Shown one piece after another: positions 7,542 through 15,183 of a DNA stretch of 19,422 nt. The translations under genes and the position numbers were made by a program. The stretch lies in contig PFAQ01000037.1 in NCBI GenBank assembly GCA_002778645.1, positions 4,679-24,100 of the forward strand, read 5' to 3'. The notes beneath the pieces were generated by a model. That model was not told the origin of the DNA and did no database searches. It saw nothing but the letters and a program-made list of their open reading frames with translations. Source of the DNA: Candidatus Falkowbacteria bacterium CG10_big_fil_rev_8_21_14_0_10_39_9. Lineage in GTDB: Bacteria > Patescibacteriota > Patescibacteriia > Patescibacteriales > UBA12465. The stretch's first letter is position 1, and each line of letters opens with the position of its first letter.

Positions 7542-8144
7542 ATGAAATATATTAAACTCGATTCCGCTCATACCAAACGGGCAGCTAGTAAAGTGGCGGC
7601 CGATTATTTGTTGTCTGGAAAGATAGTTCTATCACCATCAGACACCGTCTATGGTTTAAGTGTCAGAGCGGATAAAGCTCTGGCGATCAAAAAGCTCCGC
7701 GAGTTCAAGGGCCGGGGAGATAACAAGCCACTGCTGATTTTAATCAGTAGCTTGGCCATGCTAAAAAAGTATTTTTATATCACCACTCCTCAAGCCCAAT
7801 ATCTCAAAAAGGTTTGGTTTGAGTCAACTCGACCAACCACCGTTATTCTGCACGACCGGAAGTTATTACCGCGTGATTTAAACAGCCAAGAAAATGGTCT
7901 GGCGGTTCGTTTGCCAAAATCTGATTTTTTGATTAAAATAATAAGGTGCTTAAAGGTACCACTAGTTTCCACTAGTGCCAATCTAACCGGTCTAGAACCA
8001 ATCAGCGACCCAGCCAACATTACCCAGTTACTGGGGCTCAAACAGCCTCAGTTAATCATTGATGGGGGAGCGAGCCGTAAAGTTAAATCTTCGAAATTAA
8101 TTGATTTAAGAGACTATCCTCAAATTAAAATTTTAAGAAAATAA
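7542..8144 (+). CDS. tsaC: L-threonylcarbamoyladenylate synthase (TsaC/Sua5/YrdC)
   Basis: Makes threonylcarbamoyl-AMP from threonine, bicarbonate and ATP, the first step of t6A37 formation on ANN-decoding tRNAs. Family motifs are clear in the 200-residue product: SPSDTVYGLSVRA (31-43), the substrate-binding KGRGDNKPL (56-64), TRPTTVIL, GLAVRLPK and STSAN (143-147). It lacks the extra C-terminal domain of Sua5, so the short TsaC/YrdC type fits. I chose the ATG at 7542: a longer reading from TTG at 7518 would overlap the end of the CvpA-like gene and adds eight residues outside the family. Spacing to neighbours is 10 nt on both sides. Confidence 0.93.
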   Translation: MKYIKLDSAHTKRAASKVAADYLLSGKIVLSPSDTVYGLSVRADKALAIKKLREFKGRGDNKPLLILISSLAMLKKYFYITTPQAQYLKKVWFESTRPTTVILHDRKLLPRDLNSQENGLAVRLPKSDFLIKIIRCLKVPLVSTSANLTGLEPISDPANITQLLGLKQPQLIIDGGASRKVKSSKLIDLRDYPQIKILRK

Positions 8145-8154
8145 TTACTAAAAT

Positions 8155-9411
8155 ATGACTGATAAAAATAAACGATTTTGGAAATTTTCCGGAGTAGCAG
8201 TGTTATGCATTTTGTCGCTTTTTTGCGCTTTCAGTACTGGTGCCTACCTCTCCCAAAATAGTAATTCCTTCGGGGAATTAGTCCAAAAAGAAGTTGATTA
8301 TTTCGGTATAGACAAGCTAAATTCAGCCAGTGCAGTAACAGCTAATATTGACTATAATCTCTACTGGAAGGTCTGGAATACCATCAAAGAAGAATATGTG
8401 AATAAAGACCAGCTAAGTGACCAAGATCTCTTCTACGGCGGTCTAAAGGGCATGGTAGCGGCCACTGGCGACCCCTATACCGTCTTTATGACCCCCAAGG
8501 AGAATAAACAGTTTGAAGATGATATGGCTGGTACTTTCGAGGGCATTGGAGCAGAAATCGGACTACGTGACGAAATTATCACCATCATCTCACCCCTCAA
8601 TGATATGCCCGCTGCTAAAGCCGGACTCAAAGCTGGTGATCAAGTCTTTGCCATCAATGGCACCTCAACCGCCAACATGACTGTTGATGAAGCTGTCCGT
8701 CAAATTCGTGGTCCAAAGGATACTAAGGTTACACTGACTATTTTTCGCACCGGCGAAAAGAACACCAAGGACTATACCATTACCCGCGGCGTGATTGTTG
8801 TCAAAAGCGTCAAAACTGAAATGCGCGCCGATGGTCTTTATGTTATTTCGGTCAGTGCCTTCAATAATGACACCTGGGGTCTTTTCCAAAATGCCGTCGA
8901 TGACGTGGTTGCCAAAAAACCCAAAGGAATAATTTTAGATTTACGTAATAATCCCGGTGGTTATTTAGATACGGCCGTGGACATGTCGAGTGAATGGGTC
9001 AAGGAAGGACCGGTAGTGATTGAGAAGTTTAGCGACACCAAACAGAATAAATATCTCAGTACTGGTTCGGCCAGATTAAAGGATATCCCAACCGTAGTGC
9101 TCATCAACAAAGGTAGTGCTTCCGCCTCTGAGATCGTCGCTGGTGCCCTCCAAGACACCAAGCAAGCTACCATTGTCGGTGAGAAATCATTTGGCAAAGG
9201 CTCAGTTCAAAGCCTGGTCAATTTAGACGACGGTTCATCCATCAAAATCACCATCGCTAAATGGCTAACCCCTAAAGGAATCTCCATCAATGACCAAGGC
9301 ATTACTCCCGACCAAGAAGTAATTATTAAAGCTACTGACGCCACCAAAGAAGTTGACCCTCAAATGCAAAGATCTCTGGATATTTTAAACAAAAAGACGG
9401 TACTAAAATAA
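8155..9411 (+). CDS. S41 family C-terminal processing peptidase (CtpA/Prc type)
   Basis: Serine protease that trims or degrades proteins outside the cytoplasmic membrane. It has an N-terminal signal anchor (about 11-33), a helical segment with the WKVWNTIKEEYV motif (71-82), and GDPYTVFMTPKE before a PDZ domain (about 125-215, with AAKAGLKAGDQVFAINGT). The S41 catalytic domain follows: LDLRNNPGG (261-269), GSASASEIVAGAL with nucleophile Ser323, and GEKSFGKGSVQ with Lys348 and Gln352. The 25-residue Ser-Lys spacing matches the family. Length (418) is normal. It is the last gene of the operon, and its stop codon lies in the loop of the terminator hairpin. Confidence 0.95.
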   Translation: MTDKNKRFWKFSGVAVLCILSLFCAFSTGAYLSQNSNSFGELVQKEVDYFGIDKLNSASAVTANIDYNLYWKVWNTIKEEYVNKDQLSDQDLFYGGLKGMVAATGDPYTVFMTPKENKQFEDDMAGTFEGIGAEIGLRDEIITIISPLNDMPAAKAGLKAGDQVFAINGTSTANMTVDEAVRQIRGPKDTKVTLTIFRTGEKNTKDYTITRGVIVVKSVKTEMRADGLYVISVSAFNNDTWGLFQNAVDDVVAKKPKGIILDLRNNPGGYLDTAVDMSSEWVKEGPVVIEKFSDTKQNKYLSTGSARLKDIPTVVLINKGSASASEIVAGALQDTKQATIVGEKSFGKGSVQSLVNLDDGSSIKITIAKWLTPKGISINDQGITPDQEVIIKATDATKEVDPQMQRSLDILNKKTVLK

Positions 9412-9428
9412 TACCGTCTTTGTTTTTG
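9393..9428 (+). terminator. Intrinsic terminator of the 2104-9411 operon
   Basis: AAAGACGGTA (9393-9402) pairs perfectly with TACCGTCTTT (9412-9421) around a 9-nt loop, followed by TGTTTTTG. The stem begins inside the S41 protease gene and the TAA stop is at the end of the loop, a compact arrangement. Confidence 0.85.
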
Positions 9429-9454
9429 TTGGTCGTCAAAAAAATAATTATAAT
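9426..9454 (+). promoter_or_regulatory. Probable pyrG promoter
   Basis: TTGTTG (9426-9431), 17 nt, TATAAT (9449-9454), followed 14 nt later by the pyrG ATG. The -35 overlaps the T-run of the preceding terminator. The expected leader is about 8 nt, too short for a usual ribosome-binding site. Confidence 0.5.
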
Positions 9455-9468
9455 AATTTTTCAATAGT

Positions 9469-11130
9469 ATGGCCAAAAAAATCCCCACTAAGTACATCTT
9501 CGTCGTCGGCGGCGTGATGTCCGGCGTCGGTAAGGGAATCACTACCGCTTCAATTGGTGAGATTCTCCAAACCAAAGGTTATAAAGTTAGTGCTATCAAA
9601 ATGGATCCTTATATTAATGTTGATGCGGGAACTATGAATCCGATTGAACACGGTGAAGTCTTTGTGACCGAAGATGGGGATGAAACTGACCAAGATATCG
9701 GTAATTATGAACGCTTCTTGAATCAGAGTATCTACAAAGAAAATTACATGACCACTGGCCGAATCTACCAGACGGTCATCAACAAAGAACGTAATTTAGA
9801 ATATAAAGGGAAGTGCGTGCAAGTTGTACCGCATATCCCCATGGAAATTAGAGACCGGATTAACAAGGCCGTCAAGAAAACTGGCGCCGAAATTATGATT
9901 ATTGAAATTGGTGGCACCGTCGGCGAATACGAAAACCTCTTGTTTTTGGAAGCCGCTCGCATCATGAAATTATATATCCCGAAAGATGTCGCTTTTGTGA
10001 TGGTCTCTTATTTACCTGTCCCTAACAAGATTGGGGAAATGAAAACCAAGCCGACTCAACACGCTGTCCGGAATTTAAATAGCGCCGGGATTCAACCAGA
10101 CTTCATTGTGGCTCGCTCCGAAGTTAATATTGATCAACATCGCCGGGAAAAGATCGCTATCAATTGCAATATTCACCCCGAAAATGTCATTGCCGCTCCT
10201 GACGCTGATTCTATCTATGAAATACCGTTAAATTTTGAAAAGGATAAACTGGGTGACCGGATATTAAAAACTCTCTCCATCAAGGCTCGCAACAAAAAAG
10301 CTGATAGCAATCAAGCTTGGGAGCAGATGGTCAAAAATACTAAAATCAAATCCCCGGAAGTGGTGATTGGTATCGTGGGAAAATACTTTGCGACGGGCGA
10401 TTTCTCCCTAACCGATTCCTACATCTCAGTAATTGAGGCCGTCAAACACGCCGCCGCTTTTAATCATGTTTATGTGAAGCTAGAATGGATTAGCGCTGAG
10501 GATGTAGAGAAGGAAGGCACTAAGATATTAAAGGGACTCGCTGGTATTATCGTGCCTCAAGGTTGGGGTAGTCGGGGTTCCGAAGGTAAAATTGCCGCCA
10601 TTAAATATTGTCGGGAAAATAACGTCCCTTATTTTGGTCTCTGCTATGGTATGCAAATGGCCGTGATTGAATTCGCCCGTGATGCTTGTAGCCTGAAAGG
10701 GGCTAACTCCGAAGAAGTGGACAAAAAGACTCTTTATTCCGTTATCCATATTATGCCCGGGCAAGAGAAGCTGATCAAAGAAAGAGGCTACGGCGGTACT
10801 ATTCGTCTCGGTGGTTGGCCTTGTAAAATTATTCCCAATACTCACCTAGCTAAAGCCTACGCTAAATTTAGCGACCAGAAAGTGGTCTCCGAACGTCATC
10901 GCCATCGCTATGAATTCAACAATGACTACCGCGCTGTGTTTGAAAAAAATGGCCTGACAATCGCCGGCACCTCACCTGATGGTTTGATAGTGGAAGCGAT
11001 TGAAATCACTAATCATCCTTTCTTCATTGGCACTCAATTCCATCCTGAATATATTTCTCGACCGCTAGCACCACACCCATTGTTTGTGGAGTTTATGATG
11101 GTCTGTAAAGGACCAAAAGGGAATAAATAG
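9469..11130 (+). CDS. pyrG: CTP synthase (glutamine-hydrolysing)
   Basis: Aminates UTP to CTP with ATP and ammonia from glutamine. The synthetase domain begins KYIFVVGGVMSGVGKGITTA with the P-loop (14-28), then KMDPYINVDAGTMNP and HGEVFVTEDGDETDQDIG, all diagnostic. A class I glutamine amidotransferase domain follows: GLCYGMQ with nucleophile Cys392 and FHPEY with His525 and Glu527. GLCYGMQ has Tyr where many homologues have Leu. At 553 residues the length is normal. It ends with TAG and is flanked by a terminator on each side, so it is probably transcribed alone. Confidence 0.98.
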   Translation: MAKKIPTKYIFVVGGVMSGVGKGITTASIGEILQTKGYKVSAIKMDPYINVDAGTMNPIEHGEVFVTEDGDETDQDIGNYERFLNQSIYKENYMTTGRIYQTVINKERNLEYKGKCVQVVPHIPMEIRDRINKAVKKTGAEIMIIEIGGTVGEYENLLFLEAARIMKLYIPKDVAFVMVSYLPVPNKIGEMKTKPTQHAVRNLNSAGIQPDFIVARSEVNIDQHRREKIAINCNIHPENVIAAPDADSIYEIPLNFEKDKLGDRILKTLSIKARNKKADSNQAWEQMVKNTKIKSPEVVIGIVGKYFATGDFSLTDSYISVIEAVKHAAAFNHVYVKLEWISAEDVEKEGTKILKGLAGIIVPQGWGSRGSEGKIAAIKYCRENNVPYFGLCYGMQMAVIEFARDACSLKGANSEEVDKKTLYSVIHIMPGQEKLIKERGYGGTIRLGGWPCKIIPNTHLAKAYAKFSDQKVVSERHRHRYEFNNDYRAVFEKNGLTIAGTSPDGLIVEAIEITNHPFFIGTQFHPEYISRPLAPHPLFVEFMMVCKGPKGNK

Positions 11131-11153
11131 ACTATAATATATTTTAGACCAAT

Positions 11154-11183
11154 AAAAAACCTTCTTTTGTAAGAAGGTTTTTT
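11154..11183. terminator. Bidirectional terminator between pyrG and the lipoprotein island
   Basis: AAAAAACCTTCTT (11154-11166) pairs perfectly with AAGAAGGTTTTTT (11171-11183) around the TTGT loop. T-runs occur in both reading directions, so it can end pyrG transcripts and those of the converging 192-aa lipoprotein gene. Confidence 0.9.
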
Positions 11184-11206
11184 TGATAATCTTGTTTGAT
11201 TATCAA
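11183..11206. repeat. Second hairpin abutting the pyrG terminator
   Basis: TTGATAATC (11183-11191) and GATTATCAA (11198-11206) form a perfect 9-bp stem with a 6-nt loop, directly next to the terminator. It may be a transcript-stabilising or backup element for the minus-strand gene. Confidence 0.6.
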
Positions 11207-11228
11207 GAAATTTACAACTAACGACCGA

Positions 11229-11807
11229 TTAATTTAAATTGGTTACTTTACCACTTTTAAATAAATCGTAAGTAATGTCATTGCCGATGGTTGCGCTGGG
11301 CAAATGCATCCAGATCATTTTTCCGTTAGCATATACCGCTGGCATATACTTGATAGAACAACCCGAAGAAGAAACATCCATAGTTCTCAACGAAAAATTG
11401 AATCTTCCGTTTTGAATATAGAAGTCAAACCCGGTATGATCGGTTATTGTAGCCGGAGTTAAGATGTTATTGAAATACCAGAAATAGGAACCAGTATTGT
11501 CTGTATAAATAACATCATCTTTTGTCCCGCTTATTCCATCCTTATCATACACACTGGCCATGTAAAATGGTCCATTACCTGGATCACTCTCGAAGCAATT
11601 GAGAGTAAATGATCCTTTGTATTCATAGACAGCACTTAAACCACTCCCATATTGATACACGCCGTCTCCATTATACATTCTCATGGCGGGAGAATATTTC
11701 CATTTTGATGGTATGGGATCATCACCGGTCTTGGTAATTATCTTCTTTTCGCAAGCGGTCATTAAAATAATAGCCACATATAACAGCAATAATATTTTTG
11801 TTTTCAT
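11229..11807 (-). CDS. Predicted lipoprotein, 192 aa, function unknown
   Basis: Secreted lipoprotein with no family I can name. The signal peptide is MKTKILLLLYVAIILMTACE with lipobox LMTAC, so lipidation is predicted at Cys19, followed by EKK. The mature part is rich in aromatic residues, Gly, Ser and Thr and looks beta-rich; DKDGISGTKDD (about 88-98) resembles a Ca-binding-like acidic loop, but this is not diagnostic. Signal and +2 residues (CEKK) recall Bacteroidota lipoproteins. It has its own promoter and a 125-nt leader holding a long inverted repeat, and converges on pyrG. No visible similarity to the neighbouring 148- and 395-aa lipoproteins beyond the signal type. Confidence 0.8.
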   Translation of the reverse strand: MKTKILLLLYVAIILMTACEKKIITKTGDDPIPSKWKYSPAMRMYNGDGVYQYGSGLSAVYEYKGSFTLNCFESDPGNGPFYMASVYDKDGISGTKDDVIYTDNTGSYFWYFNNILTPATITDHTGFDFYIQNGRFNFSLRTMDVSSSGCSIKYMPAVYANGKMIWMHLPSATIGNDITYDLFKSGKVTNLN

Positions 11808-11830
11808 AATATAAAGATTTAAAATTAATA

Positions 11831-11893
11831 CTTGATTTTAATTGCCGTTTCAACCCTCTTAAGAAAAGAGCTAAAATGGCAATTAAAACCAAG
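11831..11893 (-). repeat. Long inverted repeat in the leader of the 192-aa lipoprotein gene
   Basis: Arms at 11831-11846 and 11878-11893 pair in 15 of 16 positions (core TTTTAATTGCC / GGCAATTAAAA). The 31-nt loop contains a smaller CTCTT / AAGAG hairpin. The whole element lies between the predicted transcription start (about 11932) and the ATG (11807), so it would fold in the mRNA leader. No U-run follows. Confidence 0.7.
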
Positions 11894-11938
11894 AATCTGA
11901 GCTGTATAAAATGAAAGATATTAAAGTACTACGATGAT

Positions 11939-11967
11939 ATTATGTCATATAGGACAAAAATTGTCAA
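11939..11967 (-). promoter_or_regulatory. Promoter of the 192-aa lipoprotein gene
   Basis: On the minus strand TTGACA (11962-11967), 17 nt, CATAAT (11939-11944). Start predicted near 11932, leaving a leader of about 125 nt. Confidence 0.75.
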
Positions 11968-11993
11968 TAGATCCTGAGCTGAGTTTAAAAAAT

Positions 11994-12021
11994 AAAAACC
12001 CCTATAAATATAAGGGTTTTA
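11994..12021 (-). terminator. Terminator of the 148-aa lipoprotein gene
   Basis: AAAACCC (11995-12001) pairs with GGGTTTT (12014-12020) around a 12-nt A/T-rich loop. In the minus direction the stem is followed by a short, broken T-run. It lies 33 nt past the stop of the 148-aa gene. Confidence 0.65.
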
Positions 12022-12053
12022 AAAGAAATTGAAAGAATTATAGTTTATTTAGT

Positions 12054-12500
12054 TTACCTAATGGTTATCAGGCTAAACTCGATAATACCACTATTATTAA
12101 ACCTTGATTTGGCGACATTGGCATAAACCGAGCCAACGCCAAATTGAATAGAAATTAGAGAATTTGCTGGAATAATTAGGGCAGTCAAAATTGATCCTGA
12201 CCCCCAATTACTATGATCCAACAGAACAACCTGAGTTATTCTGTTATAGTAAGGAGAATCTCCAATTTTATATTCAAAAAAGGCAACACCACTGGGACCG
12301 ACCACATAATCATTACAAAAAAGAAACTTCAAACTATCAGCCTCTACTTTTACAAAAAATGGTCCTTCACCGATCCAGCTTTGATCGGGAACGAATGGTT
12401 TGGGCGGTGGAGGTGGCACAACCTGCTTTACTATTTCATACTTTTGGCAACTATAAATAGTTACTGTGAGTATAGCCAAAATTAAAAGAACTTTTCTCAT
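12054..12500 (-). CDS. Predicted small lipoprotein, 148 aa, related to the 395-aa lipoprotein
   Basis: Lipoprotein of unknown function. The signal peptide MRKVLLILAILTVTIYSCQK ends in lipobox IYSC with lipidated Cys18. A proline spacer (VVPPPPPKPFVP, 27-38) leads to one domain of about 105 residues. This domain matches the C-terminus of the 395-aa lipoprotein by eye: YKIG (77-80) against YKIG (307-310), a W-rich or G-rich middle, and IPANSLISIQFGVG (110-123) against IPAGGTIISVLFGAT (339-353). Its -1 base is C, unlike most genes here. An insertion sequence end lies just upstream of its promoter. Confidence 0.8.
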   Translation of the reverse strand: MRKVLLILAILTVTIYSCQKYEIVKQVVPPPPPKPFVPDQSWIGEGPFFVKVEADSLKFLFCNDYVVGPSGVAFFEYKIGDSPYYNRITQVVLLDHSNWGSGSILTALIIPANSLISIQFGVGSVYANVAKSRFNNSGIIEFSLITIR

Positions 12501-12544
12501 GGTACTCGTATTTTGGATTATTACTACTATACTTATTCTAAGAT

Positions 12545-12579
12545 ATTATAGTTTTAACTGATTTGTCGATTTTTGTCAA
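12545..12579 (-). promoter_or_regulatory. Promoter region of the 148-aa lipoprotein gene with shared leader motif
   Basis: On the minus strand TTGACA (12574-12579) is followed by 17 nt and TAAAAC (12551-12556), with a better TATAAT (12545-12550) directly after it at 23-nt spacing. The 17-nt spacer (plus-strand 12557-12573, ACTGATTTGTCGATTTT) recurs upstream of the 395-aa lipoprotein gene with one mismatch. Which -10 is used is unclear. Confidence 0.5.
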
Positions 12580-12586
12580 TACCTGC

Positions 12587-13652
12587 TCAGTTTACGCACA
12601 TTTCGGACAAATAACAAGGGGTCTGCAACGGAGATTCAGTGATAATAGTGGCTTGTTTAATGTTTTTAATAATTTTCTGCCAAGCAACTGCTTGACCCCG
12701 ATGCTTTCTAAGTAATTTTATTTTTAGTCGTTGCTGGGTCAGGGGTGAAGTAACAGCCGTAGTAATTTCTCTCGGTGTTAGTTTTAACGGATCAGAATCT
12801 AACAGCTTTTTAGTATTATAATATTCCTGATAATCTTCTAATATTTTTTGCTTGTTAGATAAATCAATCCAACCGCCCCATAATTTAGAGTTGAATAAAT
12901 CTTTCTGTAATACACCATTGAATGATTCCACCGGCCAATTTTGTTGGGGGGTGCCTTTATCAATAAATTGCAACTCAATATTATTTTTTAAACAATATTC
13001 CTTGGCCGCCCAGCTCTTGTGAGCTTGTGCATTATCCAGCCTAACTATTTTTGGATATCGTCCATATCTTCTTTTAATTTGCTTCAGTAACTCAATCACG
13101 TCATATCTGTTAATGCGGTGAGAAAAAAACAGAATGGCTACTGATTCCTGCTAATATTCATCTATGGCGTTAAATATGCTTAATTCCCGTGGTTTTTTGT
13201 TAGTCAGCCCAATCTCATCAATACAGACTACATCTAAAAATCGTTGGCTTCTCGGATAAATAATAAATGTTTTTTTTAACTTCACTAAACTGTCTATTCT
13301 TGCTATGTCGTCTTAATACACTCCAGACACCATTTTTAGTTATCATTATTTCATTACAATTTAATTTATCGGTAATGTCCAGAAATGATCCCTCGGAACG
13401 ATAGATGCCAATATCGTCTCTCATTTTTAAAATTATATTTTCAATTGTTTTCGGCGTTTTATTCCCAACAGTTTTTGGAAACCTACTCTTGGTTACGCCT
13501 CCAGTTTTTAGCCAGTCATAATAGGTACTCCTGGGAATACCCATTCTTTTTAACACCCAGTATTTATCTCTTTTAATCCGCCCATATTCCTCGTCTATTT
13601 CTTGTAGTTTTTTCTGCTTCTCATAATCCGACAAAACGTTATAATGTTTCAT
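12587..13652 (-). pseudogene. Broken DDE transposase (IS3/IS481-type integrase core)
   Basis: Would have been a transposase of about 350 residues. The N-terminal part (from ATG 13652) has a helix-turn-helix-like YWVLKRMGIPRSTYYDWLK and continues to SEVKK. There an 8-base A-run (plus-strand T-run 13270-13277) shifts the frame; removing one A restores FIIYPRSQRFLDVVCIDEIG and GLTNKKPRELSIFNAIDEY. Next an amber TAG (13151-13153) interrupts, after which the frame stays open as QESVAILFFSHRINRYDVIE to the end. Catalytic residues are recognisable: Asp in CIDEIG, Asp in IVRLDNAQAH and Glu in WPVESFNG. TAG is a genuine stop here (secE, pyrG), so recoding is unlikely. The ORF tail runs through the left inverted repeat to TGA at 12587. 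Confidence 0.88.
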
Positions 13653-13752
13653 AGAATTGAGTGGTTATATTAGTAATGTTATTAGACTAACGCTACTATT
13701 AGACTGCTCTTTTCTATTTTAGGCCCAGGCTTGATTTGTCCGAAATGTGCGT
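12594..13752 (-). mobile_element. Degenerate insertion sequence, about 1.16 kb
   Basis: Perfect 19-bp terminal inverted repeats, ACGCACATTTCGGACAAAT at 12594-12612 and its complement at 13734-13752, bracket the dead transposase gene. The true ends may extend a few bases outward (GTTT / GTCC beyond the repeats). No convincing target duplication was found. It separates two related lipoprotein genes and lies on their coding strand. Confidence 0.85.
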
Positions 13753-13773
13753 GGACTTACCAAACCCAAATAA

Positions 13774-13804
13774 AAAAGGGTTCTCTGTAAAAAAGAACCC
13801 TTTT
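13774..13804 (-). terminator. Terminator of the 395-aa lipoprotein gene
   Basis: AAAAGGGTTCT (13774-13784) pairs perfectly with AGAACCCTTTT (13794-13804) around a 9-nt loop, with T-rich sequence after it in the minus direction. It lies 30 nt past the stop of the 395-aa gene and just outside the insertion sequence. Confidence 0.85.
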
Positions 13805-13833
13805 GTTTAAACATTTTTTAACCCTGAATAATT

Positions 13834-15021
13834 TTATCTCTGCACAACTGGAGTGACGCTGTAAACAATTTTTGGACCGCAAGTAATTGATGTCACTTGG
13901 AATTGTAAACAGGTGGTTGCGGGATTATAGTAAATACTACCACCCATAGCCCCCGCACCACCAGTTGCACCAAACAGTACACTAATAATAGTTCCTCCAG
14001 CAGGAATTGAGCCAGCAGGAATTATAGGCGCAGAAGTCCAGCCATAACCATTAAACCAAGTTAAAGGTACGTTTCCAGACCAGGCATTAGTACCAATTTT
14101 ATATGTAACGTAAGGAGCTTCTTTACTCCCAGCAACATTATTTGATACCTGGAGAAACATAGCAACACCAGAAGCATCAACTGTAATCCTAAGTGGACGA
14201 CTAGAGGTACCATCATCACCTACCAAACCTGGAGCCACGATAGTTGGAGTATAAGTGTTCAAACGAACTACTCCGTCCTCGAGGTAAGGTTGATAGTTGT
14301 TGTCGGCTGGCCAGCCCAAAGCTTTCCAGATTGAACCGCTAACATCACTAAAGGTTACGCCCCTACCAGCATTGAATTTCACAACCTGATTGTAGGTTCT
14401 AAAATTAAATCTAATCAATGAATCGGTTGGGGTGGTGCTGATATTAATAAAAGATTTAACCCAGAGGGTGTGGTCTCCTATTTGGAACAACGTGCCAGTC
14501 TGATCGCTAATTCGATCCTTTCTAACGCCCCAATAGTACTCATAAGTACCATCAGTGTTGTGAAAGGATGATAAGAAATACAGTGGTGGGACAAAGGGGT
14601 CATTAACCGAGGTCACTACGTACAAAGTCTTAGTGGTAATAACACCACCTAAGTTCTGCGTGATGGTCACTGTACAATTTCCCGGGATTGAGAAAGTGTA
14701 GTTAATATTAGTCTGGATGTTTGTAAGCGATCCAGTCAAAATGGTACCACAGAAATTCCAAGTATAAAAAGCACCTGCTGGCGGGTTGGGAATTGCGAAT
14801 ACCACTGGTATTCCTGGGGCGCACCAAGCGGTATCGCCATCCAGATATTTACTTCCACCAATTTTCATTTCAAAATCTTTAACTACTTGGGGGTCAACTG
14901 GTTTTACAACCTGCTTGTCTGGTTTGGCATCATCCATTTTTTTACAAGAGCCCAGAACTCCTAAAGTAACGATGACTGTGGCAGCCATCATCATCAATAA
15001 AAATCTACTAATTTTTTTCAT
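13834..15021 (-). CDS. Predicted lipoprotein with PKD-like domain, 395 aa
   Basis: Surface lipoprotein of unknown role. The signal peptide (1-25) ends in lipobox VLGSC with lipidated Cys26, then KKMDD, a Bacteroidota-like lipoprotein start. After a charged linker rich in K, D, P and V (30-50), residues about 60-138 look like a PKD or Ig-like beta-sandwich (FYTWNFCG at 85-92, YTFSIPGNCTVTIT at 108-121). A middle region (145-265, with YWGVRKDRISDQTG and DHTLWVKSF) is not recognised. The C-terminal domain (about 275-380) resembles the whole mature part of the 148-aa lipoprotein. Extra Cys at 67, 91, 116, 371 and 381 could form disulfides. It has its own promoter, leader and terminator. Confidence 0.85.
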   Translation of the reverse strand: MKKISRFLLMMMAATVIVTLGVLGSCKKMDDAKPDKQVVKPVDPQVVKDFEMKIGGSKYLDGDTAWCAPGIPVVFAIPNPPAGAFYTWNFCGTILTGSLTNIQTNINYTFSIPGNCTVTITQNLGGVITTKTLYVVTSVNDPFVPPLYFLSSFHNTDGTYEYYWGVRKDRISDQTGTLFQIGDHTLWVKSFINISTTPTDSLIRFNFRTYNQVVKFNAGRGVTFSDVSGSIWKALGWPADNNYQPYLEDGVVRLNTYTPTIVAPGLVGDDGTSSRPLRITVDASGVAMFLQVSNNVAGSKEAPYVTYKIGTNAWSGNVPLTWFNGYGWTSAPIIPAGSIPAGGTIISVLFGATGGAGAMGGSIYYNPATTCLQFQVTSITCGPKIVYSVTPVVQR

Positions 15022-15053
15022 TTTGCAACAATTTAAGGTGAATACTACTATTT

Positions 15054-15070
15054 ACTGATTTATCGATTTT
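15054..15070 (-). repeat. Leader motif shared with the 148-aa lipoprotein gene
   Basis: Plus-strand ACTGATTTATCGATTTT matches 12557-12573 at 16 of 17 positions. A further TACTACTAT lies between the motif and the ATG in both leaders. In the 148-aa gene the motif falls between the -35 and -10; here it may lie in a secondary promoter (TTACAA-18-TAAATA) or in the leader of the upstream promoter. Confidence 0.6.
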
Positions 15071-15127
15071 AATTGTAATTCTTGTCCACCCGATATTCAG
15101 GGTTTTTAAAGAACTGTAATTATTGTT

Positions 15128-15156
15128 AAATTACATTATTTATATTTATTTGTCAA
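15128..15156 (-). promoter_or_regulatory. Promoter of the 395-aa lipoprotein gene
   Basis: On the minus strand TTGACA (15151-15156), 17 nt, TAATTT (15128-15133). The predicted leader is about 100 nt and includes the shared motif at 15054-15070. Confidence 0.6.
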
Positions 15157-15183
15157 GTACCAAAACCTTGGTTTAAACAAAAC

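Noticed and set aside
12191..12485. Open frames of about 90 codons on the plus strand opposite the 148-aa lipoprotein gene
   Set aside because: The opposite frame has a clear lipoprotein signal, a paralogue and a terminator; the plus frames show no domain or promoter.
13151..13153. TAG read as a sense codon in the transposase
   Set aside because: TAG terminates secE and pyrG in this window at their expected lengths, so it is a stop.
13270..13277. Programmed -1 frameshift at the 8-A run of the transposase, as in many insertion sequences
   Set aside because: The downstream frame needs a +1 shift (one A too many), not -1, and an amber stop follows anyway, so decay is the simpler reading.
13680..13705. 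Two copies of TATTAGACT 17 nt apart inside the right end of the insertion sequence
   Set aside because: Only two short copies; could be a transposase-binding repeat but there is no further support, and it is not a CRISPR array.
12580..13761. TACC at 12580-12583 and 13758-13761 as a target-site duplication of the insertion sequence
   Set aside because: The distances from the two inverted repeats differ (10 and 5 nt) and four matching bases are easily chance.
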